A DNA stretch of 64,000 nt from Flavobacterium endoglycinae (GTDB lineage: Bacteria; Bacteroidota; Bacteroidia; Flavobacteriales; Flavobacteriaceae), in NCBI RefSeq assembly GCF_017352115.1, contig NZ_CP071448.1:4389001-4453000 (forward strand). Reading direction: 5' to 3'. Made by a program: the position numbers and the translations under genes. This document shows positions 54,829 to 63,640 of this stretch, piece by piece (the first letter of the stretch is position 1; the number at the start of each line of letters is the position of its first letter). The notes beneath the pieces were generated by a model that was not told where the DNA came from, made no database searches, and saw only the letters and a list, made by a program, of their open reading frames with translations.

Positions 54829-54909
54829 GGAGACTAGCGGGTATTTTTAGGAGCTAAGGCCCCGAAGGATTCACCAAATGTTTTAATTATATTGTATGAT
54901 GATACTGGC

Positions 54910-57648
54910 TTAGCTGCCTGGTGCAGGAATGGTAAAGCAGAATTTTGCTCCCTCACCCTGCCTGCTTTCAACCCATATGCTCCCCCCATGCTGACGCACT
55001 ATGCCGGCACTTATGAACAAACCAAGTCCTATTCCTGAGAAACCTGCTGCATCTGAGCTTCGGAAAAAGGGCTCAAAGAGATGGTGCTGAACCTGTTCAT
55101 CTATGCCGATTCCAAAGTCCTGTACACATATCCTCACTTCTTTTGTAAGCGATGCCAGATGTACAATGACTTTTTCGGCTTCTGGTGAATATTTAACGGC
55201 ATTGGTGATGAGATTGATTAAAACCTGCCTGATACGTTCCTCATCCGCAAATATTCGTATATCCGGCTCGAGTTCCATTCTTATGCTGTGGCTTCCTGCG
55301 ATACGCTGTATGTTTTCTATAGTATCAATAAGTAATTGATTCAAATCAAATTCTTCTTTTTTTAACGGTAGTCTGCCTTCTGTAACCAAAGAACTGTCAA
55401 GCAGGGCATATATCAAAGAGGTAAGCCTGTCTATCTGAATGTCCATCTTCCTCATCAGGCCGGCACTCTGCAGATCACCATTTTCCACAAACTGATCTTC
55501 AAGGATTTCCGCATAGGACTTAATACTGGTCACCGGTGTCCGCAGCTCATGGCTGGCAATGCTGATAAACTGCTCCTTCTGCTGTTCTAACAGTTTACGG
55601 TGGGTGATATCAAACATCACCCCGACTATTCTTGCCGACCTGTCTTGTTCCCAGGTGACGGTTCTGCCATAGCCGCTCATCCAGCGTATCTTTCCATCAG
55701 GGCGGATTATTCGAAAGGCTTCTGCATGGTATTGTCCGGTGTACTGAAAGGCCTGCATTAATTGGTTTTTTACCATTTCCAAATCATCAGCATAGACAAA
55801 TTGAAGGAAATAATCGGCAGGCTTCAGCAGCTGGTCAGGCTGCAGTCCCAAAAGTAAATAGTGCTGCTCATTCCAAAGAATTTGATCGTCTTTAACGTTC
55901 CAGTCCCAAGTGCCCATTTTAGCACTGTCCAGTGCTATTCGATATCGTTCCTCAGCAATACGCAATGATTCATCCGCCTCTGCTCTTTCTAAGGCGGCCC
56001 ATGTACGTTCGGCAGCTTCTTCTACCAGCCGTATTTCGTTATTTTTCCATCTGCGGGCCTGCGAACTAACTGCGGCCATAGACCAAAGCGGCTTCTCACT
56101 GCCCCTGCGTACTGTTGCCGCTATCATGGCACGCATACCTAATTTGCCGCTGTTCTTAATTTCATCTTTTGAGAGGCCCTGCCGCTCGAGTTCATCCTCA
56201 ATCACCAAAGTTTCGCCGGAAACGGCTTTAAACGCCTCTGGGTAATCAGATAAAACGAAATGATCGGGCAGCGGCGCAACGGTATCATTTCCAAGCTGAT
56301 AGTTCAGGTAGGCACGGTTTTCATCAAGGCAGTAGGAAGTAATGTAACTGCGGTCCAGCTGCATATGGTCAATCAGTAATTGAAGTGCCCGGTTAGCGAC
56401 CGCGCCGGCCGTTATTTCTGTCCGCAGGCTGTCTGACAGCTTTAAAAGGAACTCCTGGTCCAGTTCCCTCTGTTTCCGGTCTGTAATGTCATCATAAACC
56501 GCAGCAATGAAAGGACTGCCGCTATCCCCAACACGGGAAAGATAACAGGTATACCACCGGCCTAATTGCTGCACTTTATATTCAGTGCGGATAGGTTCGC
56601 CGGTGTAATAGACTTGTTCCAGCATTTCATGCCATGCCGGTTCAAGATCGGGCACAAGCTCGCTCATACGTCTGTTGGTGGGGTTCTTGATGCCGGTCAT
56701 CCGTATAAACGATGGGTTATCATCCCTATGCCAATAATCCACGATCTTACCATCGTCGTTAAAGATCAATTCCAGCAGACTGAATCCTTCATCTATGGAA
56801 TTGAAAAGCATACGGTATTTTTCTTCTGTCCGCTGCGTAATTTCATCCTTGAGCCTGAGTATTTCTGCTTCGGCATGTTTCCTCTGGGTGACGTCTGCAG
56901 CTGAAGCCACCAGACCATCTCCCAGCTTGGCTGCCAAAAGATGGAACCAATAGTTGCTGCCTTTAAGTTTTAGCTCTACTTCAGTATCGAGGCTGGCACC
57001 GGTTTCTACGACCTGGCAGTACTTTTCAAATACTAAAGAGTCTCTTATTCCAGGATATGCCTCGGAGCAGCGCTGGCCGGTCCGGTCGTCCAGTGCATGT
57101 TCACGAGCTTTCTGGTTTTCGAGCTGGAGTTCAAAATCTATAATTCTTCCTGTGCTGTCCCGCACTGCTTTGTGGTAAGAAATGGGATTGATAATGACAT
57201 CAAATACGGTCTGAACCAGCTCTTTGGCAGCATTGGCCTCAGTTATGTCTTTCGTGGTTGTGGCCACACCGTCCCCCTGCTTAACCGTAGACTGGAGAAA
57301 CCAGCCGTCAAACTGCTCATGAACGTAATGCCTTACGCTTTGATCGGCATCGCCTGTTTCCACTACCTTTTTAAATGTTTCGAAAATGCCTTCTTTCACG
57401 ACACCGGGATTCAGAGCCAGCAGGCTTTTACCAATGACATTGCCGTAGAATTCTTCAGAAGTTTTGTTGTTCAGTATCCAGATAAAATCAATAATCTCAT
57501 GCTTTTCATTACGTACGGCCTTGAATACCTGTATCATATCCAGACTGCTGTCAATAGTTGCCTGCAGCAGTTCAAGAAGCTCATTATTATTCAGATTTTG
57601 CTCGTATTTACCTCCAGCTGGGGTTTGGGAAAATGTGTTCTCTGCCAT
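54910..57648 (-). CDS. multi-PAS/GAF sensor histidine kinase
   Basis: 912 residues from the Met at 57648. Four PAS domains (about 25-140, 145-265, 280-400 and 575-690) with a GAF domain between the third and fourth (about 405-560), then HisKA with His700 in SHELRTPVTS and HATPase (FGIGI, GIGLGLFI). No membrane helix, so it senses cytosolic or diffusible signals. The start is placed at MAENTFSQT; a frame 14 codons longer exists. It stands alone on the minus strand. Confidence 0.9.
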   Translation of the reverse strand: MAENTFSQTPAGGKYEQNLNNNELLELLQATIDSSLDMIQVFKAVRNEKHEIIDFIWILNNKTSEEFYGNVIGKSLLALNPGVVKEGIFETFKKVVETGDADQSVRHYVHEQFDGWFLQSTVKQGDGVATTTKDITEANAAKELVQTVFDVIINPISYHKAVRDSTGRIIDFELQLENQKAREHALDDRTGQRCSEAYPGIRDSLVFEKYCQVVETGASLDTEVELKLKGSNYWFHLLAAKLGDGLVASAADVTQRKHAEAEILRLKDEITQRTEEKYRMLFNSIDEGFSLLELIFNDDGKIVDYWHRDDNPSFIRMTGIKNPTNRRMSELVPDLEPAWHEMLEQVYYTGEPIRTEYKVQQLGRWYTCYLSRVGDSGSPFIAAVYDDITDRKQRELDQEFLLKLSDSLRTEITAGAVANRALQLLIDHMQLDRSYITSYCLDENRAYLNYQLGNDTVAPLPDHFVLSDYPEAFKAVSGETLVIEDELERQGLSKDEIKNSGKLGMRAMIAATVRRGSEKPLWSMAAVSSQARRWKNNEIRLVEEAAERTWAALERAEADESLRIAEERYRIALDSAKMGTWDWNVKDDQILWNEQHYLLLGLQPDQLLKPADYFLQFVYADDLEMVKNQLMQAFQYTGQYHAEAFRIIRPDGKIRWMSGYGRTVTWEQDRSARIVGVMFDITHRKLLEQQKEQFISIASHELRTPVTSIKSYAEILEDQFVENGDLQSAGLMRKMDIQIDRLTSLIYALLDSSLVTEGRLPLKKEEFDLNQLLIDTIENIQRIAGSHSIRMELEPDIRIFADEERIRQVLINLITNAVKYSPEAEKVIVHLASLTKEVRICVQDFGIGIDEQVQHHLFEPFFRSSDAAGFSGIGLGLFISAGIVRQHGGSIWVESRQGEGAKFCFTIPAPGS

Positions 57649-58477
57649 AGTATATTGTTTATAAGGCCTGCATACGAAAAAGCTTTCCAATGAAAACGTC
57701 CGCCCAGGATCATCTGCTGTACGGAGCCCTGGCTTGGCGGAAATTATGATATTGGTTTACTTGATCCTGCCTGCCCCAGCAGCATTGAACAGGAAATAAT
57801 AAGGGGGCTGGTTTTAATGAATGTAATTTCGAAAGTCCAATAGGCCATCAGTATAACAGCAAAAGGTGGAAACAATTTACGCTTTTTTTTTAGAATTGTA
57901 GTATTATTATGTAATAAAAAGATTAATCTACATTTTAAAAAATGGTATCTTTTAATATACAGATAGCTATATTAGTGCCTCCCACAGACAGAATTGAATT
58001 TAAAAGCATCAAGAAAATACAGATATAAAGGATTAAAATTTAAAAATAAAGGCTTAAATATACTCTAATCTCCACTAGATAAGTATTGATTTTTATAAAG
58101 CAGCAGTTATTTAAAATTTACTGTGCCTGATTCTAACGCGAAAGTCAGTACACTGTGCTTTCTTAGAAAACTGGGCTTAAAATCTCGTTCATAATTTGCA
58201 GTGTTTATTTCGGTTAATGAAACATGGTCTGCCGCACATGCTATAGTGCAGGGAAAGGATGCAGATAGATCCTTATGGAGGTCTTGGAATTTTAGGTCTC
58301 TTTTGTGCCGGATTTTTCTACGCCATCCATAAAAGGATTTTTAAAATCTTTACAAAGAAAATGTCAGTACTGGGACTTGGAATCTGTTCTTTTATGCACA
58401 GGCACGGTCGATATAATGCAGACATTCTAATTCTTAATAAATATTGGGCATAAGCATTATTGTATTCATTTATATGC
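57649..58477. other. intergenic, about 830 bp
   Basis: AT-rich and mostly empty. A plus-strand frame at 58259-58453 begins MQIDPYGGLGILGLFCAGFF, membrane-like, but its second half is not; I leave it uncalled. No repeats or tRNA seen. Confidence 0.4.
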
Positions 58478-58485
58478 TACTTTTG
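58478..58485 (+). promoter_or_regulatory. TAnnTTTG -7 box upstream of the 58506 receiver
   Basis: TACTTTTG matches the consensus; a TTG at 58460-58462 lies 15 bp upstream, slightly closer than usual. The start codon is 20 bp downstream. Confidence 0.45.
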
Positions 58486-58505
58486 AAACAGCAATACCCT
58501 TCAAG

Positions 58506-59015
58506 ATGATGAATTCTAAAAACTCAGCAGAGTCCGCTAAAGGATTAAATGAAATCGAGCCGGTAAAAATTATATTGGCTGATGATGACAAAGATGATCA
58601 GGAATTATTCAAGGATGCCCTTGACGCAGCGGACATTCCTTCCGATGTTACTGCCGTGGACAACGGCCAGCAGCTCCTTGACAGATTAAAGGATGATGCA
58701 GAACCAAATCCTGATATGGTTTTCATTGATGTAAATATGCCGGTTAAAGGCGGCAGACAGGCGCTGAATGAGATAAGGAGTGATGAGAAGCTGAAGGATA
58801 TCCCAGCGGTTATGCTTTCCACTTCAGGCCATCCGCAGGATATTGAGGATGCATTGAGCCATGGGGCAGACCTTTACATACAGAAGCCAAATTCTTTTAC
58901 CGGCTTTGTTTTATTGCTGAAAAAAGTATTCTCCCTTCATTGGGCAAAAACGCTGACGAATCCACTTAAAGATTTTTTTTTCCTTTCGGAAAATAATATT
59001 TCAAAAAAGGATTAA
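58506..59015 (+). CDS. stand-alone response regulator receiver protein with extended tail
   Basis: 169 residues. The receiver (about 18-140) has ADDDKDD, phospho-acceptor Asp in FIDVNMP, STS switch and QKPNS lysine. A 20-residue N-terminal extension and a 30-residue C-terminal tail rich in Lys, Phe and Asn have no known domain. It converges on the PAS kinase gene at 59101 and is likely a partner of one of the two PAS kinases around it. Confidence 0.85.
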   Translation: MMNSKNSAESAKGLNEIEPVKIILADDDKDDQELFKDALDAADIPSDVTAVDNGQQLLDRLKDDAEPNPDMVFIDVNMPVKGGRQALNEIRSDEKLKDIPAVMLSTSGHPQDIEDALSHGADLYIQKPNSFTGFVLLLKKVFSLHWAKTLTNPLKDFFFLSENNISKKD

Positions 59016-59100
59016 ATATCGTCACTTGCATTGGCTATGGAAGGCTGCCGGGAAACAGTACCGCATTTGTCTGCCTCTGTACTGCCTGCCCAGGAAATTG

Positions 59101-61092
59101 TCAATTGTGTTTTGGCAGGTACACGTTAAATACCGCGCCGTTTTCACTGCTTTGGCCTGCATCAATCTCACCGTGGTGGTTCTGCACGATTTTCCTGCAC
59201 ATGGCCAGTCCTATTCCTGTGCCCGCAAACTCGCTTTTGCTATGCAGCTTCTGGAATATGTTGAAAATTTTCTCTGTATCTTCAGGCTTCATGCCGATGC
59301 CGTTATCAGTGAACTGGATTTTATAGTAGGACAGCCGCTCGTTCAGATGCACGGAGCGGATCTCTTGGACAGATGCTATAGTGCAGTTTATATGGATTTT
59401 GGGCTGCAGATCGGGGCGTATGAATTTCAGGGCGTTTCCAATCAGGTTAAAAAAGAGCTGTGACATCTGCAGGGGAATGCCTTCAATGACTGGAAGCTCC
59501 TTCCACGTAACTTCCGCACCTGTGCGTTCGATCAGCACATCATAATCTTCCAGCGCCTCCCGGGCAGTATCCTCAAGGTTTACCGGCTCAAACGCTGTCC
59601 CATTTTTAGGAAGGGCGGAATAGGCGAGCAGGTCCCGGATGAGTCTGCTCATGCGTGCTGCCGCATCTGTGATTTTGTCTATATAAGCCTGTGATTTTTC
59701 GTCAAGGTTCCCTCTTATTCTGTCCTGCAGCAGTTCCATAAAGGTGCTGATTTTGCGGAGCGGTTCCTGCAGATCATGTGAGGCGATATAGGCAAACTGT
59801 CCGAGCTCCTTATTGGAATGGGTCAATTGAAGGTTGGTCTGTTCAAGTTCCTCATTTATTGCCCGTAATTCCTCCATTGCGGCCTGGATCTCCGCGGTAC
59901 GCTGCTGCAGCTGGTTTTCCAGTTCCATCTGCAGTTCCATCTGGATGGTGATGTCCTGCGCTGTCCCGTTCATGCGTACCGGCCTGCCCTCGGGGTCAAA
60001 AACAGTTTTTCCCTGGGCATGCAGGATTCGTTTCTTTCCTGTGCCAGGATGAATTACCGTGTAGGTTTCGTCATATAACCCGCCGGACTCAGGGTTCAGT
60101 GCCCATGCGACCGCTTCTGCTACTCGTCCGCGGTCATCTTCGGATATGATAGGTATAACTTCATTATAGTCCCTGGCGGCAGGGTCATAACCAAACCATT
60201 CTATCAGGCGGTCGGAATAGACAAGGCCGTTTGATGCGGCATCGATGCTCCAAGTTCCCAGCTGGGCCAGCTCGACTGCGCCTCTCATACTCTGCTCGGC
60301 TTCCTGCAGTCTGCTGCGGGCTGCCACTTCTTCTGTTACATCGATTGCCGTGCATATAACGCCATAAATTTCCCCTTTGGTATCATATAATGGCTTGTAG
60401 GTATAATCATAGTAGCCGTAATAGGGAGAACCATTTTTGACAAACATGATACGCGCGGCGTTTTCGGTATGGATTTCTCCCGTTCCCAGCACATTGCTGT
60501 AGGCCTGGAACAGATACGTCTCCCGGAGCTCCGGAACAGCTTCCATTATGGGCCTTCCGATAATGGAATCGCCGCGTCCGAATATTTCAAGCATTTTCTC
60601 ATTGGCTTCCTTCAATACCATTTTGGCTCCCGTATACACTAATTTTGCGACAGGTGAATTGTAAAAAACGGTACGCGCAAATTTTTCATTTTCCTCAGCC
60701 TTCCGCCTTTGTACAACCTGAAGGGTAGTGTCCATTACCCAGATGGCAACTTTTTGCACCTTCCCCGTGCTGTCTTTAAGGGGATTGTAGACAAAAGAAA
60801 TGTAGATGGTTTCTTCCCTTCCGTTCTTGATCCGTCTGCGCTCGGACTCATCGGCTCGGTAGGGCAGCCCGCTGGCCACCACCTCTGCCATTGCGGATTC
60901 GTAGGAGTGCCGCACCTCAGGGAATGTATCCCAGTAAAAATTGCCAAGGATGACATCGCGGGATCTGCCTGCAAGTGCGATAAAGCTGTCATTTACGATT
61001 TCAGCCACAAGGGTCTGGGCATTCAGGACGCAGATGCCAACCGGCGCATTCATCACTAAATGGTAAAGTTCCTGTTGGTTTTCGACATTCAT
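59101..61092 (-). CDS. triple-PAS sensor histidine kinase
   Basis: 663 residues: PAS domains at about 5-125, 140-260 and 265-385, a coiled coil (385-430), HisKA with His439 in SHDLQEPLRK and a HATPase with DNGIGM and GTGIGLAM. Soluble. The HisKA sequence is the same subtype as in the CheB/CheR fusion and the 34332 kinase, suggesting shared receiver partners. A perfect 19-bp palindrome lies 41 bp upstream of its start. Confidence 0.9.
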   Translation of the reverse strand: MNVENQQELYHLVMNAPVGICVLNAQTLVAEIVNDSFIALAGRSRDVILGNFYWDTFPEVRHSYESAMAEVVASGLPYRADESERRRIKNGREETIYISFVYNPLKDSTGKVQKVAIWVMDTTLQVVQRRKAEENEKFARTVFYNSPVAKLVYTGAKMVLKEANEKMLEIFGRGDSIIGRPIMEAVPELRETYLFQAYSNVLGTGEIHTENAARIMFVKNGSPYYGYYDYTYKPLYDTKGEIYGVICTAIDVTEEVAARSRLQEAEQSMRGAVELAQLGTWSIDAASNGLVYSDRLIEWFGYDPAARDYNEVIPIISEDDRGRVAEAVAWALNPESGGLYDETYTVIHPGTGKKRILHAQGKTVFDPEGRPVRMNGTAQDITIQMELQMELENQLQQRTAEIQAAMEELRAINEELEQTNLQLTHSNKELGQFAYIASHDLQEPLRKISTFMELLQDRIRGNLDEKSQAYIDKITDAAARMSRLIRDLLAYSALPKNGTAFEPVNLEDTAREALEDYDVLIERTGAEVTWKELPVIEGIPLQMSQLFFNLIGNALKFIRPDLQPKIHINCTIASVQEIRSVHLNERLSYYKIQFTDNGIGMKPEDTEKIFNIFQKLHSKSEFAGTGIGLAMCRKIVQNHHGEIDAGQSSENGAVFNVYLPKHN

Positions 61093-61132
61093 AAAATTAT
61101 AATTGGATAAAGGCGGGCAGTTTTTCCTCTTA

Positions 61133-61151
61133 ATAATGCCTCAGGCATTAT
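61133..61151. promoter_or_regulatory. palindrome ATAATGCC-TCA-GGCATTAT upstream of the triple-PAS kinase
   Basis: 8-bp arms, perfect, 3-bp spacer, 41 bp upstream of the kinase ATG. It has the size of a dimer-binding operator. The rest of 61093-61604 is AT-rich with no gene. Confidence 0.4.
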
Positions 61152-61448
61152 AAGAATTTGTGCGACAGCGTCTAAATTAGTTAGATAGTGGGTTAAAGAT
61201 ATACATTCAGAAGCAGCTTTTGCAATAATGTATATAGAAATAAGCATATAATACAAAATTCACCAATTAGAGCAGTATGCTTTTACATAATTTTTAATTT
61301 TTATTACAAGATTTAATGACTGCATACAATTCTTGGCAAGATGTCTTTTTAATTTAATAATACCGCAGAGAAAGTTATAGTAAGGACAGCATTCAATTAG
61401 TTATCTTGCTGGATGAGCGGTGTTAAAGTATTTTTTTGTAGTACTTTT

Positions 61449-61475
61449 AAAAAAAAAAAAATAGCCCTATATTTG
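61449..61475 (+). promoter_or_regulatory. -7 box TATATTTG with an adjacent 13-base A-run
   Basis: TATATTTG at 61468-61475 is a full consensus -7 box; 13 A residues at 61449-61461 occupy the spacer upstream. It would drive the receiver at 61605 with a leader of about 125 bases. Confidence 0.4.
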
Positions 61476-61604
61476 CTTTTTACCAGCCGATCCACGGATA
61501 TAATTCGATCGTTTATGGATTTACAAAGGACTATATTAATTTTTTTAGTATAACTCTCTGCAGATTTACAGCGCTTGTCTTGCACTGCACTAAATTTGAA
61601 AGTT

Positions 61605-62075
61605 ATGTTAGAAAAGCACAATTCCACTAAAATTATTTACCATGCTGATGACGATGAGGATGACAGAATGCTCTTCACCGATGCCGTCGATGAACTGGCT
61701 CTTCCGGTCAGGGTCCAGCAGGCATCCGACGGGCAGCAGCTTCTGGATATCCTTTTGCGAAATACGGAGCGGCTCCCCGATATTGTATTTCTGGATATCA
61801 ATATGCCCTTCAGAAACGGCTTTGAATGCCTTGAGGAAATCAGGAGGGGAAAAGTGCCATTAAGGGAAGTAAAGGTGGTCATGCTCTCCACCAGCGGCAG
61901 CCCGGAGAATATAGCCCGCGCTTTTGAGCTCGGCGCCGACCTATATGCGGTGAAGCCCAGCAGTTATCAGGGGCTTAAAGAGCTGCTCTCTGAGATACTG
62001 GGGGTAGGGAAAAAGCAGGACCGCGAAATAAAAAGCGGCCATAAGGTCTATTCCAGCCCGACCTGGCTTTTGTGA
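61605..62075 (+). CDS. stand-alone response regulator receiver protein
   Basis: 156 residues. Receiver with ADDDEDD pocket, phospho-acceptor Asp in FLDINMP, STS switch and VKPSS lysine, then a 25-residue basic tail. The ATG at 61605 is preferred to an upstream TTG because MLEKHNSTKIIY leads straight into the receiver. No output domain. Divergent from the triple-PAS kinase gene. Confidence 0.87.
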   Translation: MLEKHNSTKIIYHADDDEDDRMLFTDAVDELALPVRVQQASDGQQLLDILLRNTERLPDIVFLDINMPFRNGFECLEEIRRGKVPLREVKVVMLSTSGSPENIARAFELGADLYAVKPSSYQGLKELLSEILGVGKKQDREIKSGHKVYSSPTWLL

Positions 62076-62269
62076 TTTTTAATGTTCTTGTGGGACGATA
62101 ATGATGATTTTTCTGTAGTCTGCAGGCGGGCAGAGTTATGCAGGATCTGATTGATGCTGTGTTGTGAATTGCCGCCGTAATCTGACCTGAGTGGCCATTA
62201 CCTTAAGGTGGTTTCCTGTCTGTTTTTTTAAGTTTGAAAATTATTTTAGCCTTAATTTTATATCTACGT
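62076..62269. other. intergenic DNA
   Basis: No gene or structure recognised. Confidence 0.3.
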
Positions 62270-62461
62270 TTATTTTTTGAGAGCTTTTTCCGCTATACGC
62301 TTCAATCTTCTGCGCCGAACCCGGCGCTGAAGGATTTCCGCTGCTATCGGGGCTAAAAAGGCCGAAATGATACTTATTGAAAACGATCCACAGTGCCGCA
62401 GTCGCTGTATAGTCTGTTTTTCTTCCTGCAGCCATTTTTTTTGGTAAGATAATTTTAACAT
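62270..62461 (-). CDS. possible small basic membrane-associated protein
   Basis: 63 residues from the ATG at 62461: a polar helix, a hydrophobic stretch (SFSISIISAFLAPIAAEIL) and a strongly basic tail (QRRVRRRRLKRIAEKALKK). The pattern is plausible for a small inner-membrane protein. Another frame on the same strand is also open, so the call is tentative. Confidence 0.3.
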   Translation of the reverse strand: MLKLSYQKKWLQEEKQTIQRLRHCGSFSISIISAFLAPIAAEILQRRVRRRRLKRIAEKALKK

Positions 62462-62530
62462 GGCTTTTAAAATCCAGCTGCCCAATAGATTCGTATATCT
62501 GGCTGATAAGAATCTAGGAGAACAGTGGCA

Positions 62531-62908
62531 ATGGAAATACTTTTAATTGATGATGATCAGGATGATGTGGAAATATTCATCGATGCACTTGACCAAGTGG
62601 GGGAGAACTTTATGATTTGCTCATCCGTAGATTCAATTTCAGCCCTCCACCAGCTTTCATTCTCCAATAAGCTTCCCGATGTTATTTTTTTGGATATAAA
62701 TATGCCGCGAATGGACGGATATGAATTTATAAAAGAAGTAAAAAACATTGAACGTCTGAAGGATCTCGATATTATTTTGATTTCAAATCCTCCCGAGGAG
62801 CTTGTAATTCCTAAAATCAGCCATTATCAAAAGGTGCGTTATCTGGCCAAACCTGCATCCTATGACAGTTTGAAGAATTCTTTAAGCCGGCTTTTGGACC
62901 AGTCATAG
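62531..62908 (+). CDS. stand-alone response regulator receiver protein
   Basis: 125 residues from the ATG at 62531, 10 bp after AGGAG; a GTG at 62525 is in frame but too close to that site. Receiver with IDDDQDD, phospho-acceptor Asp in FLDINMP and AKPAS lysine. The switch region reads ISNPPEEL, close to STPPEEV in the receiver at 3431, so these two form a subgroup. No output domain. Confidence 0.87.
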   Translation: MEILLIDDDQDDVEIFIDALDQVGENFMICSSVDSISALHQLSFSNKLPDVIFLDINMPRMDGYEFIKEVKNIERLKDLDIILISNPPEELVIPKISHYQKVRYLAKPASYDSLKNSLSRLLDQS

Positions 62909-62955
62909 AACAGTGCGGTTTTGATTTTGCTCACGAAGTGTACAAACAGCGCTTG

Positions 62956-63173
62956 TCAGCCGTTTATTTTATCCTTATGGTATCGCGATAGCCATTTTTC
63001 CATTCTCTAGAGCAGTTGGATTTCCTGCGGGTCGCCCGTTGGGTTCGAAAGCCCGGTTATGGTTCTTGAGTAATGGAATTTTTTGTCCTCAAATAGGCAT
63101 GTGAACCGAGGCAGTTCATTATGGGAGACCAGCCAACTCCCTGTTTTTTCTTTTTTATCTCAAACTTCTTCAT
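62956..63173 (-). pseudogene. small conserved-looking gene with frameshift and stop
   Basis: ATG at 63173 reads MKKFEIKKKK, then a run of A; with one extra A the frame continues TGSWLVSHNELPRFTCLFED and on to GLSNPTGDPQEIQLL, a TAG at 63007, and RMEKWLSRYHKDKING ending at 62956. The long sensible reading implies a real protein of about 70 residues now broken in two places, or sequencing errors in homopolymers. Family not recognised. Confidence 0.4.
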
Positions 63174-63340
63174 ATCTCTTGCACTGTCAATGCTGCATTT
63201 CGTCTTTAAATTTATTCCTGTTTAAAAAACTTTAGATCCCAATGGCCTGCCTGCGCCAACATATTTGCAATAAAAGCCAATTTGTTAGTGCTCTTTGTTA
63301 ATGATAGGGATATTTGCATTTTAATTCTAAATAAATTTTT

Positions 63341-63613
63341 ATGTCAGCCAGTAATGAAAAGATTAAAAAAGTGCCGGACGGATACACATCTGTGACGCCA
63401 TGGTTAATAACAAGGGATACTGAAAAGATGATATCATTTTTGCAGATGGTCTTTGATTCTTCAGAAATTCCAAACAGCAGAATCAAAAGTGAAGATGGGA
63501 AGATAATCCATGTCGTGGTAAAAACAGGGGACCGGCGGGGTTCGTCTGGAGGTTCTGTCCCAAATGATTTAGTTAATTACCATATACTTTTCAGGCAACC
63601 GCCGGCCGCCTAA
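63341..63613 (+). pseudogene. VOC/PhnB-like protein, C-terminal half lost
   Basis: The first 65 residues (KVPDGYTSVTPWLITRDTEKM, then IPNSRIKSEDGKIIHVVVKTGD) are the N-terminal half of a PhnB-like VOC protein, which normally runs to about 140 residues. From DRRGSS onwards the sequence no longer fits and stops at residue 90. A proper terminator follows 2 bp later, as if the second half had been deleted. Confidence 0.6.
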
Positions 63614-63615
63614 GG

Positions 63616-63639
63616 ACTCCCTTTTTTAGGGAGTTTTTT
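63616..63639 (+). terminator. intrinsic terminator after the broken VOC gene
   Basis: ACTCCC, 7-base loop, GGGAGT, then TTTTT. It begins 2 bp after the stop codon. Confidence 0.75.
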
Positions 63640-63640
63640 C

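Noticed and set aside
58259..58453. 64-codon plus-strand frame with a hydrophobic start
   Set aside because: The second half does not look like protein-coding sequence and no homology can be named; left as uncertain.
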